Below are positions 12,214 to 22,997 of a stretch of DNA of 64,000 bases, piece after piece (the first letter of the stretch is position 1; each line of letters opens with the position of its first letter). A model generated the notes under the pieces. That model had not been told where the DNA came from and ran no database searches. It saw nothing but the letters and a program-made list of their open reading frames with translations. Source of the stretch: Centrapalus pauciflorus (Eukaryota; Streptophyta; Magnoliopsida; Asterales; Asteraceae). Both the position numbers and the translations under genes were made by a program. The DNA lies in NCBI GenBank assembly GCA_020465985.1, contig JAANYP010006648.1, positions 337,501-401,500 on the forward strand. Reading direction: 5' to 3'.

Positions 12214-14104
12214 TACCTGAGAAATGAGATGGTCAATCAACGTATAACATATAACAAGTGAACGGACTAAACTAGTAAACAATGCAACGTATCTATAATA
12301 ACTAAACTAGAACTAGAATGAGGTTAGAAGTATACAACTAAAGTAGTAAAAATATGTAAATATTGTTGTTGTTTTATTTCACTTTAAGTTGGATCATTTT
12401 TGCAATTAAAACCCTAACCATTTTTCATTGTCCAAAAACATCTAACCGACTAAACACATCAACCTAATATTACAGGTAACACCCTAATTTCATAAGATTT
12501 TATCGGTTCAAAATTTTTTGTGCAATAAAAAATGGTTAGCCGTTTTAATCACAAAAATAATCTAACTTCAGGGTTTTTTGCGCAAATTTCTCTAATTAAC
12601 AATGGCCTTGCAAACATTTTGATAAAGCTAAAAGCTAGCAATTAATTCTCTTAAATATTTTTTATATGTAAAACTAGTTATTAACTCACGTATCACGTGG
12701 ATATTTTATAAATAATTCACGTACAATTATGTATGTTTTATACCAAGAAAATATCATATAAGATAAAAAAATTGTATGCTTTAATTAAATATTAGATTAA
12801 TATTAGAATACTTAAAATATTTTCTTTTTTAACTGTATAGATTAAATATGAAAGTATCTGAATTAAATTCCATAAATTTCCTTAATGAATTAGTAAATTT
12901 AGAAATCTAATTATGGAAAAAAGACAGGAAATCAAATATTTAAAGGGATGAAGAAAGGACACGTGGTATGAGAGGTTTTCTTTTATTAATATATATAGAT
13001 ACAATATACCAAAGATAATAATTATGAAACTATGAAATCATGTCATGTTCTCGTGTTACATAGAAATTATCTATTAAATCGTAAACTAAAAATAAACAAC
13101 TAAAAATATTCTTCGATGATTACATATATAAAAATCACAAGAGTCAAATTTTGTAAATCTTTTTTTTTCTTTTTGATAAATTAGAATAAAAATTATTGTT
13201 TCTAGCATCATAAATGATTGCAACGTGTAGACATGCTTCGTATGGTCTACATGATCTTTTTATTCGGTATTTTAGAATAAAATTTAACCAACTGAAATAA
13301 GATTGCATATATAAATATTGAAATATTTAATTTATGAATGTGTGCAAGCATGGCATGCGACATTCATCTAAAAAGGAATGTTTACAATTCGATCGTCTAG
13401 TGCATTATCAAATAAGAATATTAATTTGCCTATATTTCAAATATAATTAAGCTAGTATATCTTATTCTATAAATATTAAAAATACATTTATCATATAAAT
13501 AAATGTTATTACAATAACATACCCACTTACCTCAAATAAGAATATAAGAAATTAATTAAGCTCTAATTAAACCACCCCTCAAGTCACCTTAATTCTTCCT
13601 TGCGAAGCCTTCAACCACCAAGCCTTTCACCACGACAGTTGATGACGAGATCATTGCTCCTCATCTCAGGGTACCGATTAGCCATTGTGAGCCTTCAACA
13701 ACCGATCCTACCACTACAACGAGATCTGCGAGCCGTTGTCATCTCTCTCAAATTGATTTCATATGCATCTTCCACGACTGCCACCATTGGAGTCTTCATC
13801 TTCAACGAATTCATGTTCAGGTCCACGAGTTCTCTTTGAGGTTCTGACTTTAAAACCCGAATTGATGTCTCAAAATCGATGGTTTCAAAATGGTTCCTTC
13901 GAGTTCAGATTATGTTTATGATGTTGTTACTGGATCTTATACGATATGATTTTGTTTATTGGAGTTTAAATCGATTTTTCATTCTTTATGAATCTATTGT
14001 TTTTGTTTTTATGATTGCTTAAATGATATACATAAATCTTATGAATTGTTTTCGATTGATATTGATTGATTGTTGTTAGGAATAACTATGTGTTCATCGT
14101 TGAT

Positions 14105-14345
14105 CTGTTGATTTATTGTATCAATGAGTTTACTGACTCAACTCTTTATATTTATTGTATCAATGAGTCTTGACCAACTCTTTATGTTTATTGTTTCAGT
14201 CGTTTTAGTGGATCAACTCATTATGTTTATTGTATCAATGGTTTTAGTGAATTAACTCTTTATGCTTATTGTATCAATAGATCATGACTAATCTTTATAA
14301 TCAAGTGAATCAATTCTTTATGTTGATTGTATCAATGGTTTTAAC
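14105..14345. repeat. minisatellite, unit about 40-65 bp
   Basis: Degenerate tandem copies of a unit containing actctttatgtttattgta followed by tcaatggttttagtgaatca. At least five can be recognised between the plateau of small ORFs at 13.6-13.8 kb and the bHLH promoter. Confidence 0.6.
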
Positions 14346-14941
14346 CTATTGAATTAAATGGTTTTAGATTAGTAGACTCAACATTAAAAATGATAGAATC
14401 ATTGTTTTTATATTATTAATTTGATGCAAGTCACCGAATCAAATTTGTATTTATAAATGAATCATTACTTTTGTCCGTTATTAGTTGATATTTTTATAAA
14501 AGTAATAAAAGTTTATTCTATGTAAAAATAAAAATGAATTAAATTAAAATTCTTGAGTTTGGAAAGTCTCTTATAGGTGAAATGTATGAAAATGATTTAG
14601 TGCGATAAAGTGCATGGTACAATATTAACAAATGCTTTAAGTTTTAGTAAATACTTGTCTTTGTGATAATGTTTTACAGAAAGTGTAGTCGTATAAAACG
14701 AAAACACCAATCCAAAGGATTCATTGTCTCAAGTCATCCAATAGTAACTATTTTGAAATATAAATTTTTATTTAATTTTTAGATATAGTTTTAATTATAC
14801 AAGGATTAATTGATTGTCTCATCCAATAAGGAATTTTAACATAATAATAATAATAATAATAATAATCTTCTAGTAATATAAAATGATAATATTTTTAACA
14901 TAACAGAAAAATAAAAAAAAGTAATGCATTAGTTAGACATT

Positions 14942-14952
14942 GTGGGTCCCAC
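14942..14952. promoter_or_regulatory. class I TCP-type site upstream of the bHLH gene
   Basis: GTGGGTCCCAC at 153-163 bases before the ATG contains the class I TCP consensus GGNCCCAC and is nearly palindromic. The region between it and the ATG is a C/T-rich leader with a run of CTT repeats (15039-15058), common in plant 5' UTRs; a possible TATA-like stretch (aatataaaatg) lies near 14874. Function is inferred from the motif only. Confidence 0.35.
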
Positions 14953-15104
14953 CAGAAACACCAAGTAACAAACTTCCTTTCCTTGCTTGCCCTTTTCTTC
15001 ACTTCCATTCCATTCATTCCCCTACTCCCAACCTACCTTCTTCTTCTTCTTCTTCTTCAATAATTTTCTGCTAAAACTCCATAAAAATCAAACAAACACA
15101 GAAA

Positions 15105-16866
15105 ATGCTAGTGAATTCAGACATGTATGAAGGAAGTGCTTGCTATGATCCCACCACTCATCTCGAATCCCTCATCGATCATCAAGATCACAACCATCTC
15201 CACAACTTCCATCAACCCATGGATCATCCCCCATCAGATTATCACCTCATCAACATGGAAATGGATCACCACAACCTCAATTGGACTCATGAACTCCCTA
15301 ACGATAACAATTGCTTACCAAACATGCCTTTAATCACTCCCAATCCAACCCCACCCGATCTCCTCAATCTCTTCCAGTTACCCAGATGCTCTAACTCATC
15401 CATCTCCTTTTCTAACCCCACCCACTTGGATCAAACTTCCTATGATCCGTTACTCCCCTTGAATCTCCCTCCACAGCCTCCCTTTTTCCGAGAATTGCTT
15501 CATTCCCTCCCAAACGGGTATAATTTGACCGGAGGCGCCTCCATTTTCGGTGAAATGGATATGGACAGAGATCAGCTCTATCATGAAGGAGATGGGGTTC
15601 TTAAGTTTACTGGAGATATTGTGGGCAAAGGAAGAGATGTTAAGGATACCAAACATTTTGCTACTGAAAAACATAGAAGGCAACAATTGAATGACAAATT
15701 TGATGCTTTGAAGAATTTGGTCCCTAATCCAACTAAGGTATTATATATATATCTCTCTCTGCTCGCCTTTAATATATGGTTCTGATGATATATAATTGGA
15801 TGATCATTCAAATAGAAATATTGCATTAAAAGGCAATGTACTCTACGCAACTTTATATTTGGGCTTCATCCCTTAAATTGTAGTAAACTTCTAAAAAAGT
15901 TTCAATAAAGACAATATTTGGTCATCAATGACATTTTTACTTATAGTTTTATGGACATTTTACCACAAATATGATCAAAAGGTTTTTTTTTTTTGCAATT
16001 TTTTTAGAGATTTTACAAGTGCATTATATATATTACCTTTTATATAATACATTGCCTGAAATAGAAATTGAATCAGAGTACTTTCTTTCCCAAATTTCTC
16101 TTTGAAATACTTGTATATTACTTAAATTCATTATGTTTTGGCCAACCATTGAATTTGCTTGTCAAGAATTAGACTCATTTCCTACTTAATTTTGTTGTTT
16201 TTTTATCATGAACAATTAATAAAAAGGCGGATCGAGCTTCTGTAGTCGGAGATGCAATCGAATACATAAACGAGCTGAAAAGAACAGTGGAGGAACTCAC
16301 AATTCTTGTGGAGAGAAAGAGATGCAATAGAGGAAGGATGAAAAAACACAAGACCGAAGATGATTCTACGTTGGATGTCGAGAGCATCAACACCAGGCCC
16401 AACGGCGGCGATCATGATCAACAAGCATATAACGGCAATTCGACTTCTACATTGAGGAGTTCATGGCTTCAGAGAAAATCGAAGAACACCGAAGTCGATG
16501 TCCGGATCATCGACGATGAAGTTACCATCAAACTAGTCCAACAAAAGAAGATCAATTGCTTGTTGTTTGTTTCCAAAGTTCTTGATGAACTTCAGTTGGA
16601 TCTTCATCATGTTGCTGGTGGGCTAATTGGTGATTTCTACAGTTACCTCTTCAATACCAAGGTACAAGTCATAATATATGCAATAAAGGGTTGTACGTTA
16701 CAAACTCATCAATACACAAAATCTTGAACAGATAAAAAAATGTCTTTTTTTTCTTTAATTGCAGATTTGTGAAGGATCTTCAGTTTATGCGAGTGCCATA
16801 GCAAATAAGCTAATTGAGGTGGTGGACAGACACTATGCGAGTATCCCTTCAACTACTGGCTACTAG
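15105..16866 (+). CDS. bHLH transcription factor, bHLH10/89/91 (EAT1/TIP2-like) tapetum group
   Basis: Exons 15105-15737, 16227-16661 and 16765-16866 join at GT-AG introns, all phase 0, giving 389 residues. The N-terminal half is acidic/His-Asn-rich and carries P-D-L-L-N-L-F-Q-L-P-R-C, then D-P-L-L-P-L-N-L-P-P-Q-P-P-F. Both blocks are shared with the Arabidopsis bHLH89/91/10 set as I remember it. The bHLH domain starts at K-H-F-A-T-E-K-H-R-R (about residue 184) with His-Glu-Arg at basic positions 5-9-13, predicting E/G-box binding. Helix 2 follows the first intron (ADRASVVGDAIEYINELKR). The C-terminus has SSWLQRKSKNTEVDVRI, an ACT-like segment (DDEVTIKLVQQKKINCLL) and ends P-S-T-T-G-Y. Relatives act redundantly in anther tapetum differentiation with DYT1/AMS-type bHLHs. 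The start is the first ATG; a second in-frame ATG at codon 7 (MYEGS) is closer to where relatives begin and could be the real one. Confidence 0.92.
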
Positions 16867-17263
16867 GTACAACTAACTATGCAGAAGGTACAATATCATA
16901 TGCATAACGTACAAAACCTGCACATCATTTGCTTTGTTCTCTCTTTAATTTATCTTTATTCCAGTATTTTCTTTTTTTAAAGTACACTAATTTTCATGTA
17001 TCCGAACAAGGACTGGCTACTGGCTAGGTAGGAAAATCCACATAACCACATTTCACAAGGTATAACTAACTATGCAGATAGTACAACTATGCACAAGCCA
17101 CAAGGCATAAGTACAACGTCCGATGCATAATGGTACAACCCACAGAAAAACTGCCACATGCTTCATCTATAGCTTGAATCTTGATTCTTGGTTAGTTAGT
17201 ACACCAAAATTACAAATAGGTAGGAAAATAGACAAGGTACAACTAACCATGCAAAAAGTACAA
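16866..17263. repeat. ~190-bp diverged tandem duplication of the bHLH 3' end
   Basis: Starting at the last base of the stop codon, the sequence ggtacaactaactatgcag and the following gtacaa recur at 16866, 17059 and 17236, with a weaker copy near 17112. The stop-codon region itself (actggctactagg) has an echo at 17013-17029 (actggctactggctagg), and aggtaggaaaat recurs at 17025 and 17216. The repeat therefore includes the end of the reading frame and the 3' UTR. Confidence 0.6.
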
Positions 17264-18549
17264 CCCCCTGAAAAGGTTGCTCCGGCCAAATCCTGAATTG
17301 CCTTTTTCAGTTTTTACAACGATATTATGTTTTCTAGATTTGGGCATGCAAAAGCATGCAACCTTTATACCTGCAAATTTGTTTACTTGGAATAGAATAG
17401 AATTAAACTAAAGCTGCATAAGTGCATGTGAATGTGTCTTGTTTGGGTATATTTATTATCTTTTTCACTTTTCTTCTAAAAATAAATTAAGATATATTAA
17501 TAGTTTATATATTTTTTTCATAGTTTTGGATTTATTTTTATTTTTTTAATAACAATAAATCGTTCTTAAATCATATCAGTAAGCAAGGCTAACGACTTAT
17601 TTATTCAACAAAGTTATGCTTATATATTTTCAAAATCATGTAGTGAAATTAATTTCTTAATTACCAATTAACGTAGTAGTGTTCAACGTACTAACGACAT
17701 AATTATTTATCACCAATTTATTTATTTATTCGAATATTTGGAAGCTAATCAGGGGCTTTTCTGGTTGCAGTGACAAAAAAAAGGGTTGAGGAAGAAGCAA
17801 GGAATTGAGGGGAGGCATGATTTTAGAGAATTTGGGTTTTAGTTTAATCACTTGGCAACAGAAGCAAGCAAATTACCAACCACTAATTAATTACTTAGAA
17901 ATAAAGGTAGGGGTAGTTTCGACAATAACAAAATTGTTTATTCGGATTATATTTGATGTTTGCTTTCTATTTGAATTGATGACAATATCTTTAAAAACTG
18001 AAATATAAAAGGAGCGATCCAGCATTTGAAATGGCATATAATTAATAGTACGTACCATTATTATGATGAATTGATCTACCTCCCTCCCTCATAAAGGCAA
18101 ATATAAAAAAAAAAAAAAAGTTATAATATATATATATATATATTTTAATTTAATTAAGCAATTAATCAACTTGTAAAGGGAATTATAGCTTCCTGTTGTC
18201 AATTCTAGTGATAACAAAATCTTCATCGCTCCTTCACAGTTGAATAATGAATATGACATTTGTAGGAATTTTCACCTTTTAGTGGATGAAGAAAATAATG
18301 AAAATAGGCTTTAATTATGATACCGCATGCACCCAAAAGAATTCATTGGCTTTAAGACAAAAATTGTAAATTCAATATAATTATTACAACCAAACAAAGT
18401 GTAATCTATGATTTATATATATTTGGTAGATGTGTTTGCATTCTGTAATGTTTGGTTTTCGTATTAGCCCATTAGTACCATAGGCCATACGTAGCCTTGT
18501 CCTATTGTATCATTTAATTTTAATCCAATGGTTCTTTACTGTTTATAAC
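17264..18549. other. intergenic, nothing coding seen
   Basis: AT-rich 3' flank of the bHLH gene. The 67-codon frame at 17805-18008 shows no domain, and a short (TA)n tract lies near 18123-18142. No element ends were found. Confidence 0.5.
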
Positions 18550-19174
18550 TAGGGATGGCAATGGGGCGGGGCGGGGCGGGGATCTCAGTTCTCATCCCCA
18601 TCCCCGCTTCATAATCCTCTCCCCCATCCCCGGCCCCATCCCCGTCGGGGAATGAGTTTCCATTCCCATCCCTGTCCCAATCGGGGATCGGGGAACCCCG
18701 TCGGGGAATCGGGTTTTTTCAATTTCATAAATATTTTTTAAGTTTAAACTATAAATAGTAATTTAGTAGAAAAATATATGAAAATAAACTTTAAAAAAAT
18801 TAATTCAAACATATTTGAGGTGTTTACATATCTAATGTATAATTTATAATAAAACTAAACAAAGAAATAGATGCAAAACATTTATAAAACCAATAAAATG
18901 AAAAATAAAAATAGTATTTTAAACTATAGAAAAATCATATACAATTAAATAATTTACATTGTAAAGTTAAATATATGTAATAATTTATATTAAAACATAT
19001 TTTATAACCGGGGTCGGGTTCGGGGTCGGGGATTAAAGTGTCTCCCATCCCCATTATTTTAAATTGGGGATTCCCCGTCCCCATCCCCATCCCCGGTCAA
19101 CTCGGGGATTCCCCGGTCAAATCAGGGTCGAGTTACGGGTTCCCTGTCGGGGATGGGTTTTTTTGCCATGCCTA
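18550..19174. mobile_element. non-autonomous hAT (Ac/Ds-like) element, GGGGATCGGGG-motif type
   Basis: Perfect 8-bp TSD tttataac (18542-18549 and 19175-19182). Termini are TAGGGATGGCAATGG and, reverse-complemented, TAGGCATGGCAAAAA. The 625-bp interior is very GC-rich at both ends (ggggcggggcgggg, tccccatccccg, ggtcggggatt) and AT-rich in the middle. The end motif (G)GGGATGGG is repeated in both orientations like the ggatat arrays of the element at 11404. No ORF. Confidence 0.92.
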
Positions 19175-19915
19175 TTTATAACACAAAAGTAAATGATAGT
19201 TATTGTTGTAGAGAGGGTTCCAAGAATAGATTTTATCTGTTTTATTTCTACTTATCCATTTTATTTAATCTTTTCTTTTTATCCTAGTTAGTTAATATTA
19301 TTAACCAGGTAGTGTCACACGTACGTTGTAGCGAGATCATATGTAAACAATAAAAATTTTTCATCTTAAAAATACTTTGGACGAAAAAAAATTTATACTA
19401 CAATATAGATAAAAATAATGCGACCATAACAATATGTTCAAACTTTTATAAAATGTAATATCGAATATTATAACAAAAAAAAAACAAAACAGTTATATAA
19501 TATATATAAAACAAAATAAATGGTCAGGTGCATACATGTCTGCTTAATTAAAATAGTTTATAAGATAATAATATTCATATTGAAATGTAAACAAAAAAAA
19601 TGCAATCAAAATGATATATTTGGATTTTTATAAAACATAGTATATTAAAAGTTATTACATGTATATCCTTACAAAATTCTTTGTTACATATATATCCTTA
19701 CAAATCTTTAAAACTCACTAATATATCCAAATATCTAATTTATAATTATTAAATCATTTTAAAAATATCAAAAAACTATTTTTTTGTAATTAATTTAATT
19801 AAAATTCCCTAAATACCCTTAATTTAATCATTTAATCGGGTGCAACTACAAATCTTTGTAATAAACTATATCCAAACATTTGAATTTTGACTGACAAGTA
19901 TCGATCCATCCACAG

Positions 19916-20599
19916 TCGTGGCGGCGCCTAATTTTGTGGCGGTTAACATAACAATCCGCAACACCGCCGGAGCAATTAAACACCAAGTCATAGCATTACG
20001 AAACGGAGCGGATTTATCAACCTTCTATAGCTGCAATTTCGAAGGCTATCAAGACACATTATATGCACACTCCCTCCGCCATTTCTACCGAGAATGTGAC
20101 ATTTACGGCACCGTAGATTTCATTTTCGGTAACGCGACCGCTGTTTTCCAAAACTGTAATTTGTATCCTCGATTACCCAAATCTGGTCAATTCAATGCAA
20201 TCACTGCACAGGGTAGAACCGATCCCGGGCAGAACACCGCTACCTCGATCCAGAAGGGTAACATCCGGACAGCAGACGATTTGGCATCCAGCAATGGCAC
20301 GACCGTAACGTATTTGGGAGGACCATGGAAGGAATATTCTCCAACAGTTTATATGCAGTCTTTCATGGATACATTGATCACTCCGGCTGGATGGTCAGGT
20401 GACTTTGCGTTGAATACTTCATATTATGCGGAATTTAATAACTCTGGACCGGGTTCAGATACGTACCAGCCGGAGAGTTACTTGGCATCGATATCATATA
20501 ATTAACGCCACGGATGCCGTTAATTTCACGGTTTTTGCTTTCATTTCCAGCGATGACTTTTTGCCGCAGACTGGTGTGCCTTATTACGTTGGGTTATGA
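19916..20599 (+). pseudogene. 5'-truncated pectin methylesterase (PME) fragment
   Basis: Frame from 19916 encodes V-A-A-P-N-F-V-A-V-N-I-T-I-R-N-T-A-G and continues with GYQDTLY, CDIYGTVDFIFGNA, ITAQGRTDP, GPWKEYSPTVYMQSF and AEFNNSGPGSD, the catalytic half of a plant type I pectinesterase (CE8 family, cell-wall homogalacturonan de-esterification). The Gln-Asp pair of GYQDT and the Asp of VDFIFG remain. The catalytic Arg of the LGRPWK motif is Gly here (LGGPWK), about three residues including a Trp are missing after PAGW, and NCT reads KGN. A frameshift near 20470 diverts the frame to a stop at 20505, while the true end (TWHRYHIINATDAVNFTV to YYVGL) continues in another frame to 20599. Everything upstream of the catalytic half (pro-region, signal peptide) is absent; cacag just before 19916 may be the old acceptor of the last exon. 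Not functional as an enzyme. Confidence 0.9.
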
Positions 20600-20828
20600 T
20601 TCGCGGCTGCCTTGTATAGTCATGAGTTTTATATAATTAAGCAATTAATGTATTTTGGTCGTTTTTCTTTATGTGAGTGAGTGCTAAAAAATTATAATTC
20701 TCCTTCACCATCAAGTCGAACTTTGTTTGCATAGAGAACCGAAGAAGAGTCCAACGACATATGCAAGGAAGCTATGGAAATTTCAAAAACCAGTCATGGT
20801 GGAGGGGTATTTAGGGAATTTTAATTAA

Positions 20829-21201
20829 GATGGTGTTTGGATTTGCGTTTGAAAAAGTGCTGTAGCGTTTTGGAAACTAATAATCAGATAATTGTTGTAA
20901 CAAAAAGTGCTGCAGGAAATGTAGTGTTTGGTTTAACTTCTGCTGTTTGATATCATAATTATCAAATAATCCGTTTTTAAAGTGTTTGGATTTGCGTTTT
21001 TACTTGTAAAATGACCAAATAATCACTTATTAAGCAAATAAGCTACAATTTTTAACTTATGTAAAAGTGTGGTAGGACAAACGCTAAACGCAAATAATCA
21101 CTTATTAACGTATGCAATCCAAACACTTTAAACCAATTATTTGCGTTATGCTAACGTAATAAGCTAATAATCACGTTTATAACGCAAAACCAAACACCCT
21201 C
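20829..21201. mobile_element. Tourist-like (PIF/Harbinger) MITE nested in the long-TIR element
   Basis: Ends GATGGTGTTTGGATTTGCG and, reverse-complemented, GAGGGTGTTTGGTTTTGCG, flanked by the TSD TAA (20826-20828 and 21202-21204). The 373-bp element splits the right TIR of its host: removing it joins ggaattttaattaa to attaattacaaaa, restoring the match to the left TIR. Internal blocks around cgcaaataatcacttatta and aataatcacttattaagcaa are in inverted orientation. Confidence 0.88.
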
Positions 21202-21379
21202 TAAATTAATTACAAAATTAGTTTTTTGATACTTTTAAAACAATTTAATAATTCTAAATTAGATATTTGGATATATTAGTGAGTTTTAAAAGTTTGTAAG
21301 GATATATATGTAATAAGGAATTTTGTAAGGATATATATGTAATATTGAAGGTTTACAAGGATATACATGAAATTCTCCC

Positions 21380-22997
21380 TTATTAAAAAAATATTATATA
21401 TAAACTAATAAGTAAATCAGTTGCTTATCTGTCAGATTAAGTTGTCTGGTTGCGAGATTCATTGTTCATTGAACAGTATCATAGTTTTTGTTAGAAAAAA
21501 TATTTTGTATTGGAATATAGTTAAAAATAATATGATCACAATGATATATTTGAATTTTTATATAATGTAGTATCAAATGGGATAACAAAAAAATAAATCA
21601 GTTATATATTATATATAAAATAAAAATAATAGGTCAGCTGCATACCTGCCTGTTTAATGAAAATAGTTCCGACGATAATAAATTTTATATCGAAATGTGG
21701 ATAAAAACAATGCGATCATAATGCTATTCAAATTTTTATAAAATATAATACATCAAAAGTTATTATAGAGAAACAAAAACGTTATATATTATATACAAAG
21801 TAATATAATAAGTCAGCTGCCTATTTGTCTGCTTAATGAAAATAGTTCCGACAATGAAAAATTTTATATCGAAATATTGATAAAAAAATGCGATCATAAT
21901 GATGTATTCAAATTTTATAAAATATAATATATCAAAAGTTATTATAAAAAAACAAAAACGTTATATATTATATAAAGTAATAAAATAGTTAGCTGTTACA
22001 TGTCTGCTTGAGCTACCTCTGACAGCTTGGTTAACTATTCATTGAACAATAACCAAGTTTGTCCATAGGTATATTGATAATTTAGGAAGTATTAAAATCC
22101 TTTTAGGTTTATATCTCTTTTGTTGGAAGTCATTCATAAAAATTTAGGTTTGTTTGTTACACATTTTATTTTCAGCCCTGATAAGATAATCTTCAGTTAA
22201 GTCCATTGTATCTGCAATTGAACCTGTTTCGACGTTTGTTATAAATAAATTGTTCTCTATCTCACACAGACAAAATACCATAAAAATTTTAGGACTCAAA
22301 ACTCTAGTTTAGCAGCTTCATCCTTAATTACTCCTGACATCATTTAAAAAATATTCCACTTTACTATACGAATTAATAAACGACAAACTAATTTTTACTA
22401 ATCACACGCCTCTTGTTTTACATGATTTTTGTTAATAACATAAAACCCACTAATTAAACTTAATCTTTCCCCTCACATCAAAGAGAGGGAGTGTGCATTT
22501 AGTATCACCTAAACAAAAATATAACTTCATTACATACAAAACTAAATAAGTGACCAGCTCTTATAAAATGCAAGAATAACAGTAAATTGTTTACAGGATT
22601 ATCAATTTTAACCATCGTATTCTTTCTTACTCTCATTTCTATTTTCATATACTAACAATAAATTTCATTCTATAACAAAGTTGTTATGAATACAACACTA
22701 AAAATGATAATATCATATTGGTCTTGGTATGCATGTTCAATTCATATATTGATATTGCGATAGCTTGATCTCGAAAGGGATCTTCAATTCCTATATCAAT
22801 TAATGATTCCTAAAACTGGCACATTGCCGTTTGATGCTCATCACGATGATGTTGATGTTGACTTACCAAAATGTCATATGGCCACGGTTAGAAGATCATA
22901 AAAGTTGGCAGATGGTTGAAAACCCAATAACCTACTCATGGCCTAAAGTCCTCCCATCAACCCTGTCTGTTGTATGTGATGAGGAGAAAAACACCGA
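21380..22997. other. repeat array end and 3' flank of the AASDH-like gene
   Basis: 21380-22020 is the rest of the ~180-bp array. From about 22100 to 22997 the sequence is AT-rich without an ORF and should contain the 3' UTR of the minus-strand gene ending at 22998. A poly(A) signal was not pinned down because AATAAA-like strings are frequent. Confidence 0.5.

Larger units (their letters stand above)
4857..15104. other. 10-kb gene-free, transposon-rich intergenic region
   Basis: No gene could be supported over this stretch. It contains a SINE, a Tourist-like MITE, a 0.97-kb terminal-inverted-repeat candidate, a triplicated repeat, a palindromic MULE-type MITE, an 0.8-kb hAT element and a minisatellite, all listed separately. 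Between these the sequence is AT-rich with poly-A/T tracts. At 6978-7070 a poly-A run abuts a GC-rich patch (around gggggcccccgccgaccg) that looks like a repeat end but was not classified. The 79-codon frame at 13600-13839 is locally GC-richer but matches no domain I recognise. Confidence 0.6.
19658..21379. mobile_element. long-TIR element carrying a pectinesterase fragment (Pack-MULE-like)
   Basis: Left arm 19658-19820 and right arm (20802-20828 plus 21205-21379) are inverted copies of one ~165-bp sequence. Shared blocks in order are acatatatatccttacaaa (tandemly repeated inside each arm), aaaactcactaatatatcca, aatatctaattta, gtaattaatt and aaaattccctaaataccc. Between them sits the pectinesterase-like segment. 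The insertion site is recognisable: the left flank ends aaaagttatta and the right flank resumes ttattaaaaaaa, matching the uninterrupted repeat units at 21752 and 21930, so at least 6 bp (ttatta) is duplicated. The right terminus reads gggagaattt when reverse-complemented; the left has probably lost about 10 bp. Long TIRs plus a captured gene fragment suggest a Mutator-like carrier. No transposase is present. Confidence 0.75.
19340..22020. repeat. ~180-bp tandem repeat array, interrupted
   Basis: Units share gtcagctgcatacctg, then cgaaatgtggataaaaacaatgcg, then tataaaatataatacatcaa with aagttatta, and finally gttatatattatata. Copies lie at about 19350-19515, 19524-19657 (continuing after 21380), 21480-21620, 21622-21810, 21811-21985 and a partial one from 21986. 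Spacing is about 175-190 bp. The array is split by the long-TIR element at 19658-21379. Confidence 0.75.

Noticed and set aside
13600..13839. 79-codon ORF with GC-richer composition and a possible donor after ttcag
   Set aside because: No recognisable domain, no partner exons, and a minisatellite follows; not supported as a gene.
17805..18008. 67-codon ORF downstream of the bHLH gene
   Set aside because: Short, AT-rich, no domain or conserved motif.
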